A stretch of DNA of 64,000 nt from Clostridiales bacterium (GCA_022009995.1 CP091734.1:620001-684000), one strand, 5' to 3'; shown: positions 28,337 through 37,728, counted from the stretch's first letter. Translations and numbers: made by a program. Notes: a model not told the origin generated them from the sequence alone.

Positions 28337-28555
28337 ATGAAAAAATTATTTGCAATAATCAGAAACACAAAGGTTAAAACCCCCGCCCGCCGATCGCTCG
28401 AAATATATCATATCGACAAAGGATTTTCGGAGCCCCTTTTTGAGTGCGCGGATTACGTCGTGTCCCGCACGAGCGGACTTTTTGAAAACGCGGAGTATCA
28501 CGAAGTCACAAACGCCTTTGGCGTAAAGTTCAACGTGACGAAAAGCGTTTTATAA
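28337..28555 (+). CDS. small basic protein, unknown
   Basis: 72 residues from the ATG at 28337, chosen because AGAGGTGA sits 6 bases before it. Sequence begins MKKLFAIIRNTKVKT and continues with mixed charge. No membrane helix, signal peptide or cysteine motif is seen. No partner is evident: the next gene is on the other strand. Coding potential is moderate; function unknown. Confidence 0.45.
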   Translation: MKKLFAIIRNTKVKTPARRSLEIYHIDKGFSEPLFECADYVVSRTSGLFENAEYHEVTNAFGVKFNVTKSVL

Positions 28556-28611
28556 ACCGCGAAGCGCGAAAAAACCGTCGGAAAACGACGGTTGGTATTG
28601 TTTTCGGTTTA

Positions 28612-29441
28612 TCAAAACTTCACAAGTTCCGGCTCGCGGTTCACGTATCGGGTGAAACCTTCAAAGCCGATTTCTTTCATTGCCGCCGCGATTTTGTCGT
28701 AATTATAAGCGATGCTGTTTGTGCGGTGTGCGTCGCTGCCGAAAGAGATTTCCTTCCGCCGAGTTCGTAGTATCGTTTCAGGACGTCGACGTCGGGGATT
28801 GACAGGTGTCGCAAAGAAAACTCGCTTGTGGTTTTTCCGCCGCGATAAGTTTTGCTGTTGACTTCCAGGCACTTATCTTTTTCGATGATGGCGGTGAGGA
28901 TATCGTCAAAGACGTCCGAGAACTCCTCGTAAAACATATCGGGCTCCTTATACGGCGCGTTTCTCTGGATATAGCCGATGTGGCCGATGATGTCGTAGGG
29001 GTAGGGCGCGTCGACGCTTTCCCGGACGGCTTTCAGGTATTCGAGATAGGCAAAGTGTTTATAGGGGCACTTATTGAAATATTCCGCGTAATAGACCTCG
29101 CTGCCGAGCACGCAGTGAACGCTGTTGATAATGACGTCGAAGTCGATATCGGCAAGGTCTTTGATATACAGATTGTTTGCCGATTTCAAGTAACCGAGTT
29201 CCGCACCCATGGCAAGGCGGAAGTTTTTCTTATTGAAGCGGCGTTTGAAGTCCTGCATCGCGGCGACGTACGCCGACATATTTATTTGCGGGTTGTCATA
29301 TCCGATGACCTGATAATCGCGGTTGACGTGATCGGTGATTGCGACATAGTCGCAACCGCGAGAAAGAGCCGTCGCAACGACGTCTTCGACCGCCTCCATG
29401 CCGTCGTCCGAAAAAATGCTGTGAACGTGCGAATCGTGCAT
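28612..29441 (-). CDS. PHP-domain phosphatase, histidinol-phosphatase (HisJ) type (one slip near 28757)
   Basis: About 276 residues from ATG 29441 (AGGAGG upstream). MHDSHVHSIFSDDG carries the HxH of the first PHP metal motif; AITDHVNRDY and FGSDAHRT supply later metal histidines. The slip at ~28757 (one A too few in GGAAGG) is corrected by the frame containing KEISFGSDAHRTNSIAYNY. No his operon is adjacent, so the substrate may be histidinol phosphate or another phosphoester. The operon context is monocistronic. Confidence 0.87.
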
Positions 29442-29608
29442 AAAATTCCTCCTAACGATTATTATACAAACGTAAGGACAATATGTAAAGGTTTTTCGCA
29501 AAATATTACACGCGGGCGCATTTGTAACGTTTAGGTTAAAAATTACCTTAAAACGATTTGCCGATAACCCCGAAACGGCGCCTGTCCTGCGGAAATCCCG
29601 ACTTAGCC

Positions 29609-29637
29609 TTGACAAGAAAACTAATAAATATTAAAAT
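29609..29637 (+). promoter_or_regulatory. promoter of the giant lipoprotein gene
   Basis: Perfect TTGACA (29609-29614) and TAAAAT (29632-29637) with 17-base spacing. Confidence 0.75.
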
Positions 29638-29703
29638 GTAAAATGTAGAGATATACGCACGTCTGCGTGCGTGTACAATTTAAATCTCGAAAGGAGACCA
29701 AAA

Positions 29704-32700
29704 ATGAAAAACAAGAATTTTTTGCGAGTTCTCGCAATAGTTTGTGTTCTCGTTTTGTGCGTCGGCGTTCTGGCTGCCTGCAAAAATAAAGGAAACGGCG
29801 GCGGAAACCAAGGCGGCGGAACGGGCGGCGGTGGCGGAACCGGCGGTGGCGGAACCGGCGGCAACCAAGCAGGCGCCTCGATGAACGCATTTGTCAACAC
29901 GATGTTCCAAAGCGCAAACGAAATCGCAAACGGCACTTCGTTTGAACTTGCCGACGGCAAAAACATCGCTTTGAGCCTCGGCGCGACAATCACCCTTAAA
30001 AAGGACGGCGGCGTCCAAGAAAAAATGCCGATCGAACTTGCTCTGAAAGGTTTTCTCGACCGTCAGAACGTCATCGACAAATATATTGTTGACGCAAACG
30101 GTGCATACGTCCTTATCGACGGCAAGTACGTGTCGTACGACGCAAGCCTCCACGAAGGAAAAACGAGATATTCGAAAGCGGTTGCTCTCACGGAAGACAA
30201 CGAAACTTATATCGACGTGTCCGCGCGCATTAACGGCGTTGATTCTTTCCGTCTTATTTACGAAAAAGACTTCCTTTACGCAACGATCGCAGGGAACAAA
30301 GTCGGCGTTGACCTTACGAAACTTGAAAAGACCGCAAACGGACAAACCGTCAAAGACGCGCTTTTCACCAAGATTGAAGGGCTGCTCAAAAACAACGTCG
30401 TAAAGAGCGTTGTCGAGGCTTTCAACGGCGGCGACTTTGACCTTAACGAAGTTATCACCGGGCTTATCAACACGTTTGTAAAGAAAGAGTATATGCCGTA
30501 CAGCGACACGCTTGTCAATGCGGCAAGCAGAAATCGTTACAACTTAGTTAACGGCGAATATGTTAAAGACGCAAACGGCACATACGTTGTGAAAACCCTT
30601 GCCGATACTCTTTACGGAAAAAAGGATGTAATGATTGGCGGCTTCATAAGTGTTGAGGGAATTGTCAACATGTTTTTCAAAGATTGGGACACCGCATATT
30701 CCTGTCTTGGAGAAACCATAGATATTCAAAAAATTCTTACGCTGGAATTAGGTGGGGAGCCTTTGGCAAGCATGTTGTTCAGCAAACCCACCTGGTACAC
30801 CTGGAAGAACGGTGAGTTCCAAGAAGCGAACAAAGGTTACGCGTCCGTCAAGAGCGACCTGTCGCAAAAACTCTCCGCAACAATTTCACTTGATCCGCTG
30901 ACGAAGGAAGATGCAAATGGTGGAATTATTAGAACTGTGAACTCTCCGCTGTTTGGTGGCGCAATCAAGCTGGGCTTTGAAAAGGAAAAGGGCGCAAACG
31001 GCAGCATCGGCAAGATGAGCAAATTCTTCCTCGACCTTAACCTGCCCGCAGGCGAAAACGGCAGGACTTTCGGTATCGAACTTGCAATCACCGACCTTAA
31101 AATCGGCAACGATAAAGACGCGATTTCCACGACGGCTGTAAACGAAGACGAATACGGCGCAATGAATATCGACGCAGGTCTTGATTTCAACTTCGGCGAA
31201 GACCTTCTGAGCCTTGTCGCACACGATTATACAAGTGCCAACGGCTTGACAATCAAAGTCGGCGGCGACGATCTGAAATACGACGAGGCAACGAAAACGC
31301 TCACCGTTCCCGAAACGCTGAAACTCAATATCAAAGGCACGCTCGATTTCAAAAATATCGAAAAAACCCGCGCGGTCGCAACGATTACCGCAAACGATAA
31401 AGTGTTTGCAAAACTTCAACTGTATTCCGTCAACTTAGGAACACCGGAAAACCCCGATTACGACCTGCAACTTGACGCGAAAATCATGGAAGAATACAAA
31501 GGCGTTCTCCCCGCGATTCTCGATATGTGCGTCGCGCTCGGTAAAAACGGCGCAATCGGCATCAACGGCTTTAAGAAAGTAGACGGCAAATGGGGCTTCT
31601 ATGCTGCGGACGACACAGACAAAGTCGGCGGCGTCCTGTACTCGGTCTATGAAGAAGCAACAGACGGCAATTACAAACGCGGCGCGTATGTCACTGCGGA
31701 AGAAGGCTACACCGGCGTTAAATTTGTTCAAAACCAAGACGGCACGTATGCGGTTGACGCGAACGGCACGTTCAAGTTTGTTGCCGACGAAACAGCAGAA
31801 ACTTATTTCCCGATTCTTGCGGAAGACGGCTACGCCGGCAAAAAATATACGAAATATAACGTTTCTTATAGTTACGCCAAAGTCAACGAATCCATCGATC
31901 ATCTGGTAACGAGTGGCGAAGCGCACGTCAAAGGGCTCAACTTCGTGAAACTTGTCAACTACCTTATCAATAAGAACGGCAACGGTTTGTTCGTGAACTA
32001 TAAGGCGGACAAAGCCAAAGCGGCGTCGGAAGGCGACATCACAATCAAAGACATAATCGAGAGATTAGTGTTCAGCGCCGAAAAGGGCATAATTCCCGCA
32101 GTGTACGGTCTTATTGGCATCGAAAAGAATGCGTACGGTCTTGACAACTCGCTCGTTATCGGCGGCGAAAACTCCTTAGAACGACGTTCAAAAACTTGTT
32201 TGAATACAACAACGATAATATCGACGCGGTGAGCATGGTCGCTCTTGCGATGAAATATTTCAAAGGATATGGCAACTCAATCTTCAAAGAAAAGATTTAC
32301 GACTCGGTCGCGGTTTATAAGGAATTCGAAACCGAACTTTACAAGTTGACGGCTCGCGGATTTTACGCGAAAGGTCTCAGCAAACAGCTTATGTTGCTCC
32401 GTCCCGAGGGATATATGACCGACGGCGAAAAGTTCTTTGCAAACAACAAAGATAAGGTTACGACCGAAACAAAAGAAGATGGTACAATCGTAGAAAAAGA
32501 CGTGGTTACGACCGAAAGCATGAAGAAATACGGTTATGCCGTGGTTAAAGACAGCGCGGGCAACAAATATCTGTACCCGTACGTGCTTTATGCAGAGCTT
32601 GAACTTAAAGCAAAGAACAACGACGTGACATATATCCGCAATGAAGGGTTCGAACTTAACGAAAAAGGCGAACTCGTGCTTGTCAACACGCCCGCAAAAC

Positions 32701-33140
32701 TTATCGAACTTATCGAGGGAAAACTCAACGATAAGACAAGCGGTACAACGCCAGACAATTATTTGGACGTTGCGGGTGCGGAACTTCGTCAGGCATACCG
32801 CCTCGGAAAGACCTACGTCCCGTACCTTGAGGGAACCACGTGGAAAGTCAAGGAAATAGAGGCGGCTGGCACAAGCGCAAATGCGGAAATTATTGACGAT
32901 ATCGCGCTTAAAGTCATCATCGGCACGAAGAAAGACGGCGACCGCGTAACGTACGGTACCGCAACTGTCGAAGGAAAAGTCTACGGAAAGACGTTCTCGA
33001 TCAAAGGTTACGTCAACTTCTGTGAATCCGACCCGACAACAGACAGCGATTACAACGAAAACCTTATTACTCCCGAAACAAAGGAAAAGGCTTTTGAAAT
33101 CCAGATCATCAATCCGCAAGAGCAAGGCGTACAACCATAA
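29704..33140 (+). CDS. giant lipoprotein with glycine-rich linker (one slip near 32185)
   Basis: About 1145 residues after repair. Lipobox LAAC after a 25-residue signal; then a glycine/threonine linker (GGGTGGGGGTGGGG) and a long series of beta-rich repeats ('DGTYAVDANGTFKF'-type segments repeat several times). At ~32185 the frame slips by one base; the other frame continues FKNLFEYNNDNIDAVSM. It is secreted and probably surface-tethered. No enzymatic motif is seen; structural, binding or stalk roles are guesses. A hairpin terminator follows. Confidence 0.7.
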
Positions 33141-33154
33141 GTAAGCGAAGCGGA

Positions 33155-33188
33155 AAGGCTGCACTGCAAAGTGCAGCCTTTATTTTTT
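33155..33188 (+). terminator. terminator of the giant lipoprotein gene
   Basis: AAGGCTGCACT pairs perfectly with AGTGCAGCCTT around GCAA, then TATTTTTT. Confidence 0.85.
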
Positions 33189-33253
33189 GTAAAAAGTCAT
33201 AATTTTGCGACCTTTTGAGTTTTTTCGGGAACACGAAAACTCGTTAAAGGGGA

Positions 33254-33355
33254 CCCCGCGGGATACTGTGTACCCGTGGGGAGAAGGAGCAAACGAGCAA
33301 AAGAGCGAGCGTTATCGCCTGCGATAATGCGATTTCAAAAACGAGATTTGCGACG
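33254..33355 (+). repeat. covarying structured repeat, copy C
   Basis: CCCCGCGGG / ATACTGTGTA / CCCGTGGGG, then outer stem GCAAA / TTTGC around GCGTTATCGC-CT-GCGATAATGC. Outer-stem bases differ from copies A and B but still pair. Confidence 0.65.
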
Positions 33356-33433
33356 CGTACGCGCCTTCGTAAGAACTTGCCAAGAAACGTCAAAAATCCA
33401 TCAAATTCTCGCCGTTTTAAGGAGTTTTGGGGT

Positions 33434-33461
33434 CCCCACGGGATACTGTGTACCCGTGGGG
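33434..33461 (+). repeat. solo first hairpin of the structured repeat
   Basis: CCCCACGGG / ATACTGTGTA / CCCGTGGGG; the A restores a Watson-Crick pair where other copies have G-T. The rest of the unit is absent. Confidence 0.6.
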
Positions 33462-33787
33462 CTTAATAGCATCAAAATTCTGACTTTTTAGAGTTAGGGT
33501 AACCGCGTCAAGAACGCTTTAACTATTTATGTAAAATTCATAATAAAACAAACCGAATAAACATTGTACGGTATTAAAAGCAAATTTTCTTATCCAAAAC
33601 ACACTCAACCCGGATACCAGACAATTTCTCATTAAAAAGATGGTCACCTATACAGCAAGAGTGTCCTATTGACAGTATGATGTTTTTTATTTGTTTCGTT
33701 TCATAAGAAAACCACATTTTTTTGAAAAGCCTTTACTTAACAAATATCGTGTGTTAAAATATTGTAAGATTGCCCAGGGAGAAAGTT

Positions 33788-34575
33788 ATGTTACTCAACA
33801 GATTGCTCATAAAAGCGGTCGCACCCGTTCCGAAAATCGAAAAATTCAAGACGTATTTGTTCGTTGCGCCGCACCCCGACGATATCGAAATTGCCGTGGG
33901 TAGCACCGTCGCAAGGCTTGCGCGCGAAGGGAAGGACGTATATTATCTCGTTTGCACCGACGGACGGTACGGCACGGAAGACGAAAACATGTCGCCCGAA
34001 ACGCTTGTTAAAATCCGCCGCGACGAACAACTTGCATCTGCGAAAATTCTGGGCGTTAAGGACGTCAGGTTTCTGCCTTTTGAGGACGGCGGCATGTACG
34101 ACGAAGTCGCGCTCCGCATCGAAATCGCAAAAGTCATCGCAGAAATTAAGCCCGACGTCGTGATCGGCCCCGACCACAAACTGTACCCCGAAAGCCACCC
34201 CGACCATCTTCGCGTGGGAGAAGCGGTGTCAAAGGCGTATTTTATGTGCGGCAACGTCAATATGATGAAAAGCGTCGGGGCAACCCAAATTGCAAAACCA
34301 ACGGTTCTGGCGTACTATTTCACCGGTAAACCCAACAGATTTGTCAAAATCACAAAAAAGACTTTGAAAAAACAAAAGCGGCGTACGCTTGCTTCGTGTC
34401 ACAATGTCCCCCGCCCGACAACGGCAAAAGTCTTATGCTGTACATGCGCCTGAAAGTCCGTCTTAACGGCTTGCGAAGCTTCCATATTCGCGCCGACGCA
34501 TTCAGAGTAATGAACAATATGCACATTCACTGCTGCGGCGAAGCGGAAGACACTGCAATCAGACGCCCGTTATAA
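33788..34575 (+). CDS. PIG-L-family N-deacetylase (LmbE-like) (one slip near 34358)
   Basis: About 262 residues after repair. APHPDDIEIAVGST holds the zinc-binding HPDD motif, and ESHPDHLRVGEAV the third zinc ligand. These enzymes remove N-acetyl groups from GlcNAc-like sugars (in lipids, mycothiol or bacillithiol synthesis). One base lost in an A-run near 34358 truncates the frame; the other frame continues DFEKTKAAYACFVSQ and ends at 34575, 12 bases before a GtrA-like gene. The pair may act on a lipid-linked or envelope glycan; this is inference. Confidence 0.88.
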
Positions 34576-34587
34576 TAAGGAGAAAGT

Positions 34588-35238
34588 ATGGCAAAACAAA
34601 AACTCACGCCCGAAGAAAAGGCACAAAGAAAAGCAGAACGCAAAGAAAAATTCAAAGAAATGAACGCAAAAAACGGTACGCGTTGGCAAGCATTCAAGTA
34701 TCTTCTTTGCACGGCAAGCGCAGGAATTATCCAGTTCTTATCGTTCACGATAATGACTTTCGCTTTCAAAAAACTCGACTGGGGCACAATCAACTTCATC
34801 ACCGTGATGCCCAAGACGCTGTTTGTGGCGACCACGGTTGCGTTGGCGCTGTCCGTTTTGTGGAACTTTACCTTGAACCGCAAATTCACGTTCAAGTCGG
34901 CAAAGAACGTGCCCGTCGCAATGGCGCTCGCGTTCTTGTTTTACGTCCCGTTTTATCCCTTCCAGACCTGGTACGTTCACGCCGTATCGTCGTCGCTTGG
35001 CGGAGGTGAGGGAGCAAAACTTTTGGCAGAAGCAACCGTAATGCTCATCAACGGCGTTCTGGAATTCTGCTGGCAGAAATTCGTCATTTACAGAAAGTCC
35101 GCCAACACGGCAGCGCATAAGGATGCCGCGCCCGACGCCGCTCCCGATGCCGCTCCCGAGATCGAGCATATCAAAGACAGCGGAGTTTCGGTGGAAGATG
35201 TGACTATCGACGACACCGACACCATCACCAAAGGGTAA
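34588..35238 (+). CDS. GtrA-like membrane protein
   Basis: 216 residues, with four membrane segments typical of the family and the signature WNFTLNRKFTF near residue 95. GtrA-like proteins are thought to flip lipid-linked sugars such as undecaprenyl-phosphate glucose. The N-terminus is a charged ~30-residue extension (EEKAQRKAERKEK). The C-terminus has a short proline/alanine-rich repeat (DAAPDAAPDAAPE). It follows the PIG-L deacetylase gene closely; both fit envelope glycan work. Ribosome site AAGGAG. Confidence 0.85.
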   Translation: MAKQKLTPEEKAQRKAERKEKFKEMNAKNGTRWQAFKYLLCTASAGIIQFLSFTIMTFAFKKLDWGTINFITVMPKTLFVATTVALALSVLWNFTLNRKFTFKSAKNVPVAMALAFLFYVPFYPFQTWYVHAVSSSLGGGEGAKLLAEATVMLINGVLEFCWQKFVIYRKSANTAAHKDAAPDAAPDAAPEIEHIKDSGVSVEDVTIDDTDTITKG

Positions 35239-35435
35239 AAAGTCATAATTTTGCGATATTTTGCTTTTTCGGCGGAACTTGAAAATTCGTGTACGGATTA
35301 GTACACTGGAATTTTCAAAACCCGCCGAGAAAAACACAATCTCATCAAAATTCTGACTTTTTAGAGTTAGGGGACCCCGCGGGATACTGTGTACTTGTGG
35401 GGCTTAATAGCATCAAAATTCTGACTTTTTAGAGA
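35236..35435 (+). repeat. composite MITE-like element, copy D
   Basis: Starts with TAAAAAGTCATAATTTTGCGA at the stop of the GtrA gene. The first part ends at 35365 with TCAAAATTCTGACTTTTTAG, and a second right end lies at 35411-35433. Between ends, 35269-35328 is a strong hairpin in which CGGCGG, TTGAAAATTC and TGTAC are paired by GTACA, GAATTTTCAA and CCGCCG. The tail includes a solo first hairpin (35375-35402). Confidence 0.65.
35375..35402 (+). repeat. solo first hairpin of the structured repeat
   Basis: CCCCGCGGG / ATACTGTGTA / CTTGTGGGG; nine pairs of which three are G-T, acceptable in RNA but not in DNA. Confidence 0.55.
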
Positions 35436-35463
35436 GCGTGTTGTATTCCGTGCAACGCACTTT

Positions 35464-35842
35464 ATGTCATTGCGAGGAGCGTAGCGACGTGGCAATCTCC
35501 CGGAAGGGACACCGAATAATGAAAACATATTACGTATACATAATGACAAACGTGGACAATACGGTATTGTATACGGGCGTCACCGACGATATAGAAAGAA
35601 GAGTGGCGGAACATAAAAGCCATATGCTGAAAGGTTTTACCGACAGATATAACGTAACGAAATGCGTGTACGTTGAAGAATACGGGAACATAAACGACGC
35701 AATAATGCGTGAAAAACAAATCAAAGGTTGGAGCAGAGCAAGGAAGTTTGACCTTATCAACACGACAAATCCGGTATTAAAGGACTTAGGGGAATAAGGT
35801 AACCCTTCCGGGAGATTGCCACGCTGCGCTCGCAATGACATA
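35464..35842 (+). mobile_element. inverted-repeat-bounded GIY-YIG unit
   Basis: Left end TGTCATTGCGAGGAGC... to 35513 and right end 35799-35842 (the reverse complement, with a 3-base gap) frame the nuclease gene. The left repeat runs up to the start codon. Solo copies of the left end occur at 37899 and of the right end at 36226-36271, so the unit belongs to a dispersed family. Mobility is inferred. Confidence 0.55.
35519..35797 (+). CDS. GIY-YIG (URI-type) nuclease
   Basis: 92 residues from ATG 35519. The GIY-YIG fold signature is seen as YYVYIM...VLYTGVTDDIERRVAEHK with the catalytic arginine, later KCVYVEEY and EKQIKGWSRARK. Small single-domain URI proteins of this type nick or cut DNA, but their roles are often unknown. 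The ribosome site is weak (GAAGGG), and the start lies 5-10 bases after the end of the left repeat. It is enclosed by inverted repeats, so it could be the gene that mobilises that family. Confidence 0.85.
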   Translation: MKTYYVYIMTNVDNTVLYTGVTDDIERRVAEHKSHMLKGFTDRYNVTKCVYVEEYGNINDAIMREKQIKGWSRARKFDLINTTNPVLKDLGE

Positions 35843-35870
35843 AGTACTTCGACAAAGGGCAACCAAGTTA

Positions 35871-35906
35871 AATTCCCGCCTACAAAAGGCGGGAATTGTT
35901 TTTTTT
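35871..35906 (+). terminator. hairpin terminator
   Basis: AATTCCCGCC pairs perfectly with GGCGGGAATT around TACAAAA, followed by TTTTTTTT. Confidence 0.85.
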
Positions 35907-35955
35907 GAGGCGAATAGAGTTTTCCGTTTTGCACAGAATAAAGGGCGGAGGGTTT

Positions 35956-36111
35956 ATGAAATCATTGAAAAGTAAAAATGAAATCAACCAGGCGGCGTTT
36001 GCGCCGAATATGTATGATCCGCTTGGAATGTACGGCTGTTTCCCCGCGCTTATGACTTTTGAAACGTACGAGCCGCTTGAAACGCCCACGCAAGATGCGG
36101 ACGACTTATAG
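35956..36111 (+). CDS. 51-residue microprotein with YDPLGMYG motif
   Basis: 51 residues beginning MKSLKSKNEINQAAF and containing MYDPLGMYGC near the middle, ending acidic (TQDADDL). A good GGAGGG ribosome site lies 6 bases before the ATG. It resembles unannotated conserved short peptides, but I cannot name a family. It is uncharged in the middle and lacks a membrane helix. The stop overlaps the start of an inverted copy of the structured repeat. Confidence 0.45.
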   Translation: MKSLKSKNEINQAAFAPNMYDPLGMYGCFPALMTFETYEPLETPTQDADDL

Positions 36112-36215
36112 GCGCAAACTGCGCTGTTGAAATCGCATTATCGCTCGCGATAATGCTCACTCTTATGCTTGTTTGCGCCTTTTCCTCCACGCAAGTACAA
36201 AAGTATCTTGCGTGG
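36111..36215 (-). repeat. covarying structured repeat, copy D (inverted)
   Basis: Read on the minus strand: CCACGCAAG / ATACTTTTGTA / CTTGCGTGG, then outer stem GGCGCAAAC / GTTTGCGCC (nine perfect pairs) around GCATTATCGC-GA-GCGATAATGC. It has the longest and cleanest outer stem of the four complete copies. A solo right end of the GIY-YIG repeat family follows at 36226-36271. Confidence 0.7.
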
Positions 36216-36225
36216 GCTTGATAAT

Positions 36226-36271
36226 AAGGTAACCCTTTCGGGAGATTGTCACGCTGCGCTCGCAATGACAT
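36226..36271 (-). repeat. solo right end of the GIY-YIG repeat family
   Basis: GGTAACCCTTTCGGGAGATTG...CTCGCAATGACATA matches the right end at 35799-35842 with few changes. It follows the inverted structured repeat directly. Confidence 0.6.
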
Positions 36272-36357
36272 AAGTGTGTTGCACGGAAGTGAACAAAGGG
36301 CATTGTCGAGACGACGTAATATGCGTTGCACTTGAAAGTATAATTCACCAAAAGCAC

Positions 36358-36393
36358 AAAAAAAATCACCGATTGCTCGGTGATTCTTTTTTT
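36358..36393 (-). terminator. bidirectional hairpin terminator
   Basis: AATCACCGA / TCGGTGATT around TTGC, with A-run and T-run on opposite sides; ends the minus-strand lipoprotein transcript. Confidence 0.75.
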
Positions 36394-36408
36394 GTTAAGC
36401 AATAATAT

Positions 36409-36759
36409 TTATCTTGCGTCTTTTACGCCTTGTTCGGTTCCGTAATAAATGATTTTGCCCGTACGTTTAACAACGAGAGAATATTTGCCAACTTTGCCGG
36501 TGGGGGCATCTTTTTCAAATTTTTCCGCGTCGTCAGTCGTTTTGAATTTATAAATCGTAACGGCTTCGGTGGTGCTCTTCACAGCGGAAACAGACCAAAC
36601 GATAGAAGCGTCTTCTTTGTCGGTTTCAGCACTGGAAACGGTGTAGCCTTTCTTTTCGAGTTTCTTCGTGAAAGATTCGGCGTTGCAAGCGCAAAGTACG
36701 GTTGCAAGAAGTGCAACTACAAGGATAACGGCAAGAATTTTGCCAATGTTCTTTTTCAT
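36409..36759 (-). CDS. small lipoprotein
   Basis: 116 residues from the ATG at 36759 (AGGAGG a few bases upstream). Signal peptide MKKNIGKILAVILVVALLATVLCAC with lipobox LCAC near residue 25. The mature ~92 residues alternate short strands with lysines (KKLEKKGYTVSSAET). No catalytic motif. It is alone on the minus strand. Function unknown. Confidence 0.7.
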   Translation of the reverse strand: MKKNIGKILAVILVVALLATVLCACNAESFTKKLEKKGYTVSSAETDKEDASIVWSVSAVKSTTEAVTIYKFKTTDDAEKFEKDAPTGKVGKYSLVVKRTGKIIYYGTEQGVKDAR

Positions 36760-36946
36760 AAACAATAAATCCTCCAAATATATTTAGATATGCTTATTAT
36801 ACGCGCGCAAGAAAAATATGTCAACGATTTTTCATTGACCGCGCCCGTTTGTTTTTGTTGTATTTCGCTTTGAAAAAGCGCGCGCTCGGGGTATACTTAT
36901 AATAAATATCGGTAATCCGATCACAAACAAAAAAGGGCAAAGAAGA

Positions 36947-37636
36947 ATGATTATTCACGGGCTTAACAAACTGACGCTCCTGGACTATCCGGGGCTTACC
37001 GCATGCACACTTTTTACGGGCGGGTGCAATTTCCGTTGTCCGTTTTGTCACAACGCGAGTCTTGTCGAAAATCCGATGGGACAACCCGTTATCCCCGAAG
37101 ACGAAATATTCGCGTATCTTAAAAAGCGACAGGGCATACTGGAAGGCGTTTGTATCACCGGCGGCGAGCCTACGCTCAACCCCGACCTTATCGACTTTAT
37201 GAAAAAGGTAAAGTCGCTTTCGTACAAGGTAAAACTCGACACCAACGGCACGAACCCCGATATGCTGATCCGCGCGGTCGAAGAAGGGGCGGTGGACTAC
37301 GTCGCGATGGACATTAAAAACAGCCCTGAAAATTACGGCATGTCCGTCGGCATAAAAAATTATGACACCGCAAAAATAAAACGCAGCGTGAAATACCTTC
37401 TTGAAGACCACGTCGATTACGAATTCCGCACGACCGTCGTCCGCGAATTTAACGACAAAAACTCGTTTTACGGCGTCGCCGACCTTATCTCGGGCGCGAA
37501 AAAATATTATCTTCAAGCATTTAAGGACAGCGGCGATCTGATTGACGAGACACTTCACGGGCTGACAAGAGAGGAAATGGAAGAAATATTGCCGATTTCG
37601 ACGGAAAAGTCGATAAAATTGAAATTCGCGGCATAG
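36947..37636 (+). CDS. nrdG: anaerobic ribonucleotide reductase-activating protein, radical SAM
   Basis: 229 residues. The radical-SAM cluster CNFRCPFCHN (CxxxCxxC, residues ~27-34) and a GGEPTLN loop identify an NrdG/PflA-type activase. It uses SAM and reduced [4Fe-4S] to make the glycyl radical on NrdD; its substrate gene lies 0.38 kb downstream, with a separate promoter. The start is supported by an AAAGAAG-type site. The reaction requires anaerobic conditions, fitting the organism. Confidence 0.92.
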   Translation: MIIHGLNKLTLLDYPGLTACTLFTGGCNFRCPFCHNASLVENPMGQPVIPEDEIFAYLKKRQGILEGVCITGGEPTLNPDLIDFMKKVKSLSYKVKLDTNGTNPDMLIRAVEEGAVDYVAMDIKNSPENYGMSVGIKNYDTAKIKRSVKYLLEDHVDYEFRTTVVREFNDKNSFYGVADLISGAKKYYLQAFKDSGDLIDETLHGLTREEMEEILPISTEKSIKLKFAA

Positions 37637-37699
37637 ACTGATACCACAATATCTTGTGGTGAGGTTAAAAAAACAAATCAATATATTGATATAAAACAA

Positions 37700-37728
37700 T
37701 TGACACGTGCATTTATGCGTGTTATTAT
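37700..37728 (+). promoter_or_regulatory. promoter of nrdD
   Basis: Perfect TTGACA and TATTAT with a 17-base spacer; the start codon of nrdD lies ~290 bases downstream. Confidence 0.65.

Larger units (their letters stand above)
33190..33491 (+). repeat. composite MITE-like element, copy C
   Basis: Left end TAAAAAGTCATAATTTTGCGA and right end TCAAAATTCTGACTTTTTAG are inverted copies of each other with two mismatches. It holds a full structured repeat (33254-33355), then a second first-hairpin (33434-33461). It lies right after the lipoprotein terminator and covers half of the gene-free stretch 33141-33787; in the remaining ~295 bases no gene or clear signal is seen. Confidence 0.65.

Noticed and set aside
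19252..36215. The spaced structured repeats considered as a CRISPR array
   Set aside because: They are scattered over 17 kb, differ in sequence, lie in both orientations and have no regular spacers or cas genes.
37643..37661. ACCACAATATCTTGTGGT hairpin as another copy of the structured repeat
   Set aside because: It lacks the ATACTGTGTA-type loop and all flanking parts; only a short chance palindrome or weak terminator of nrdG.
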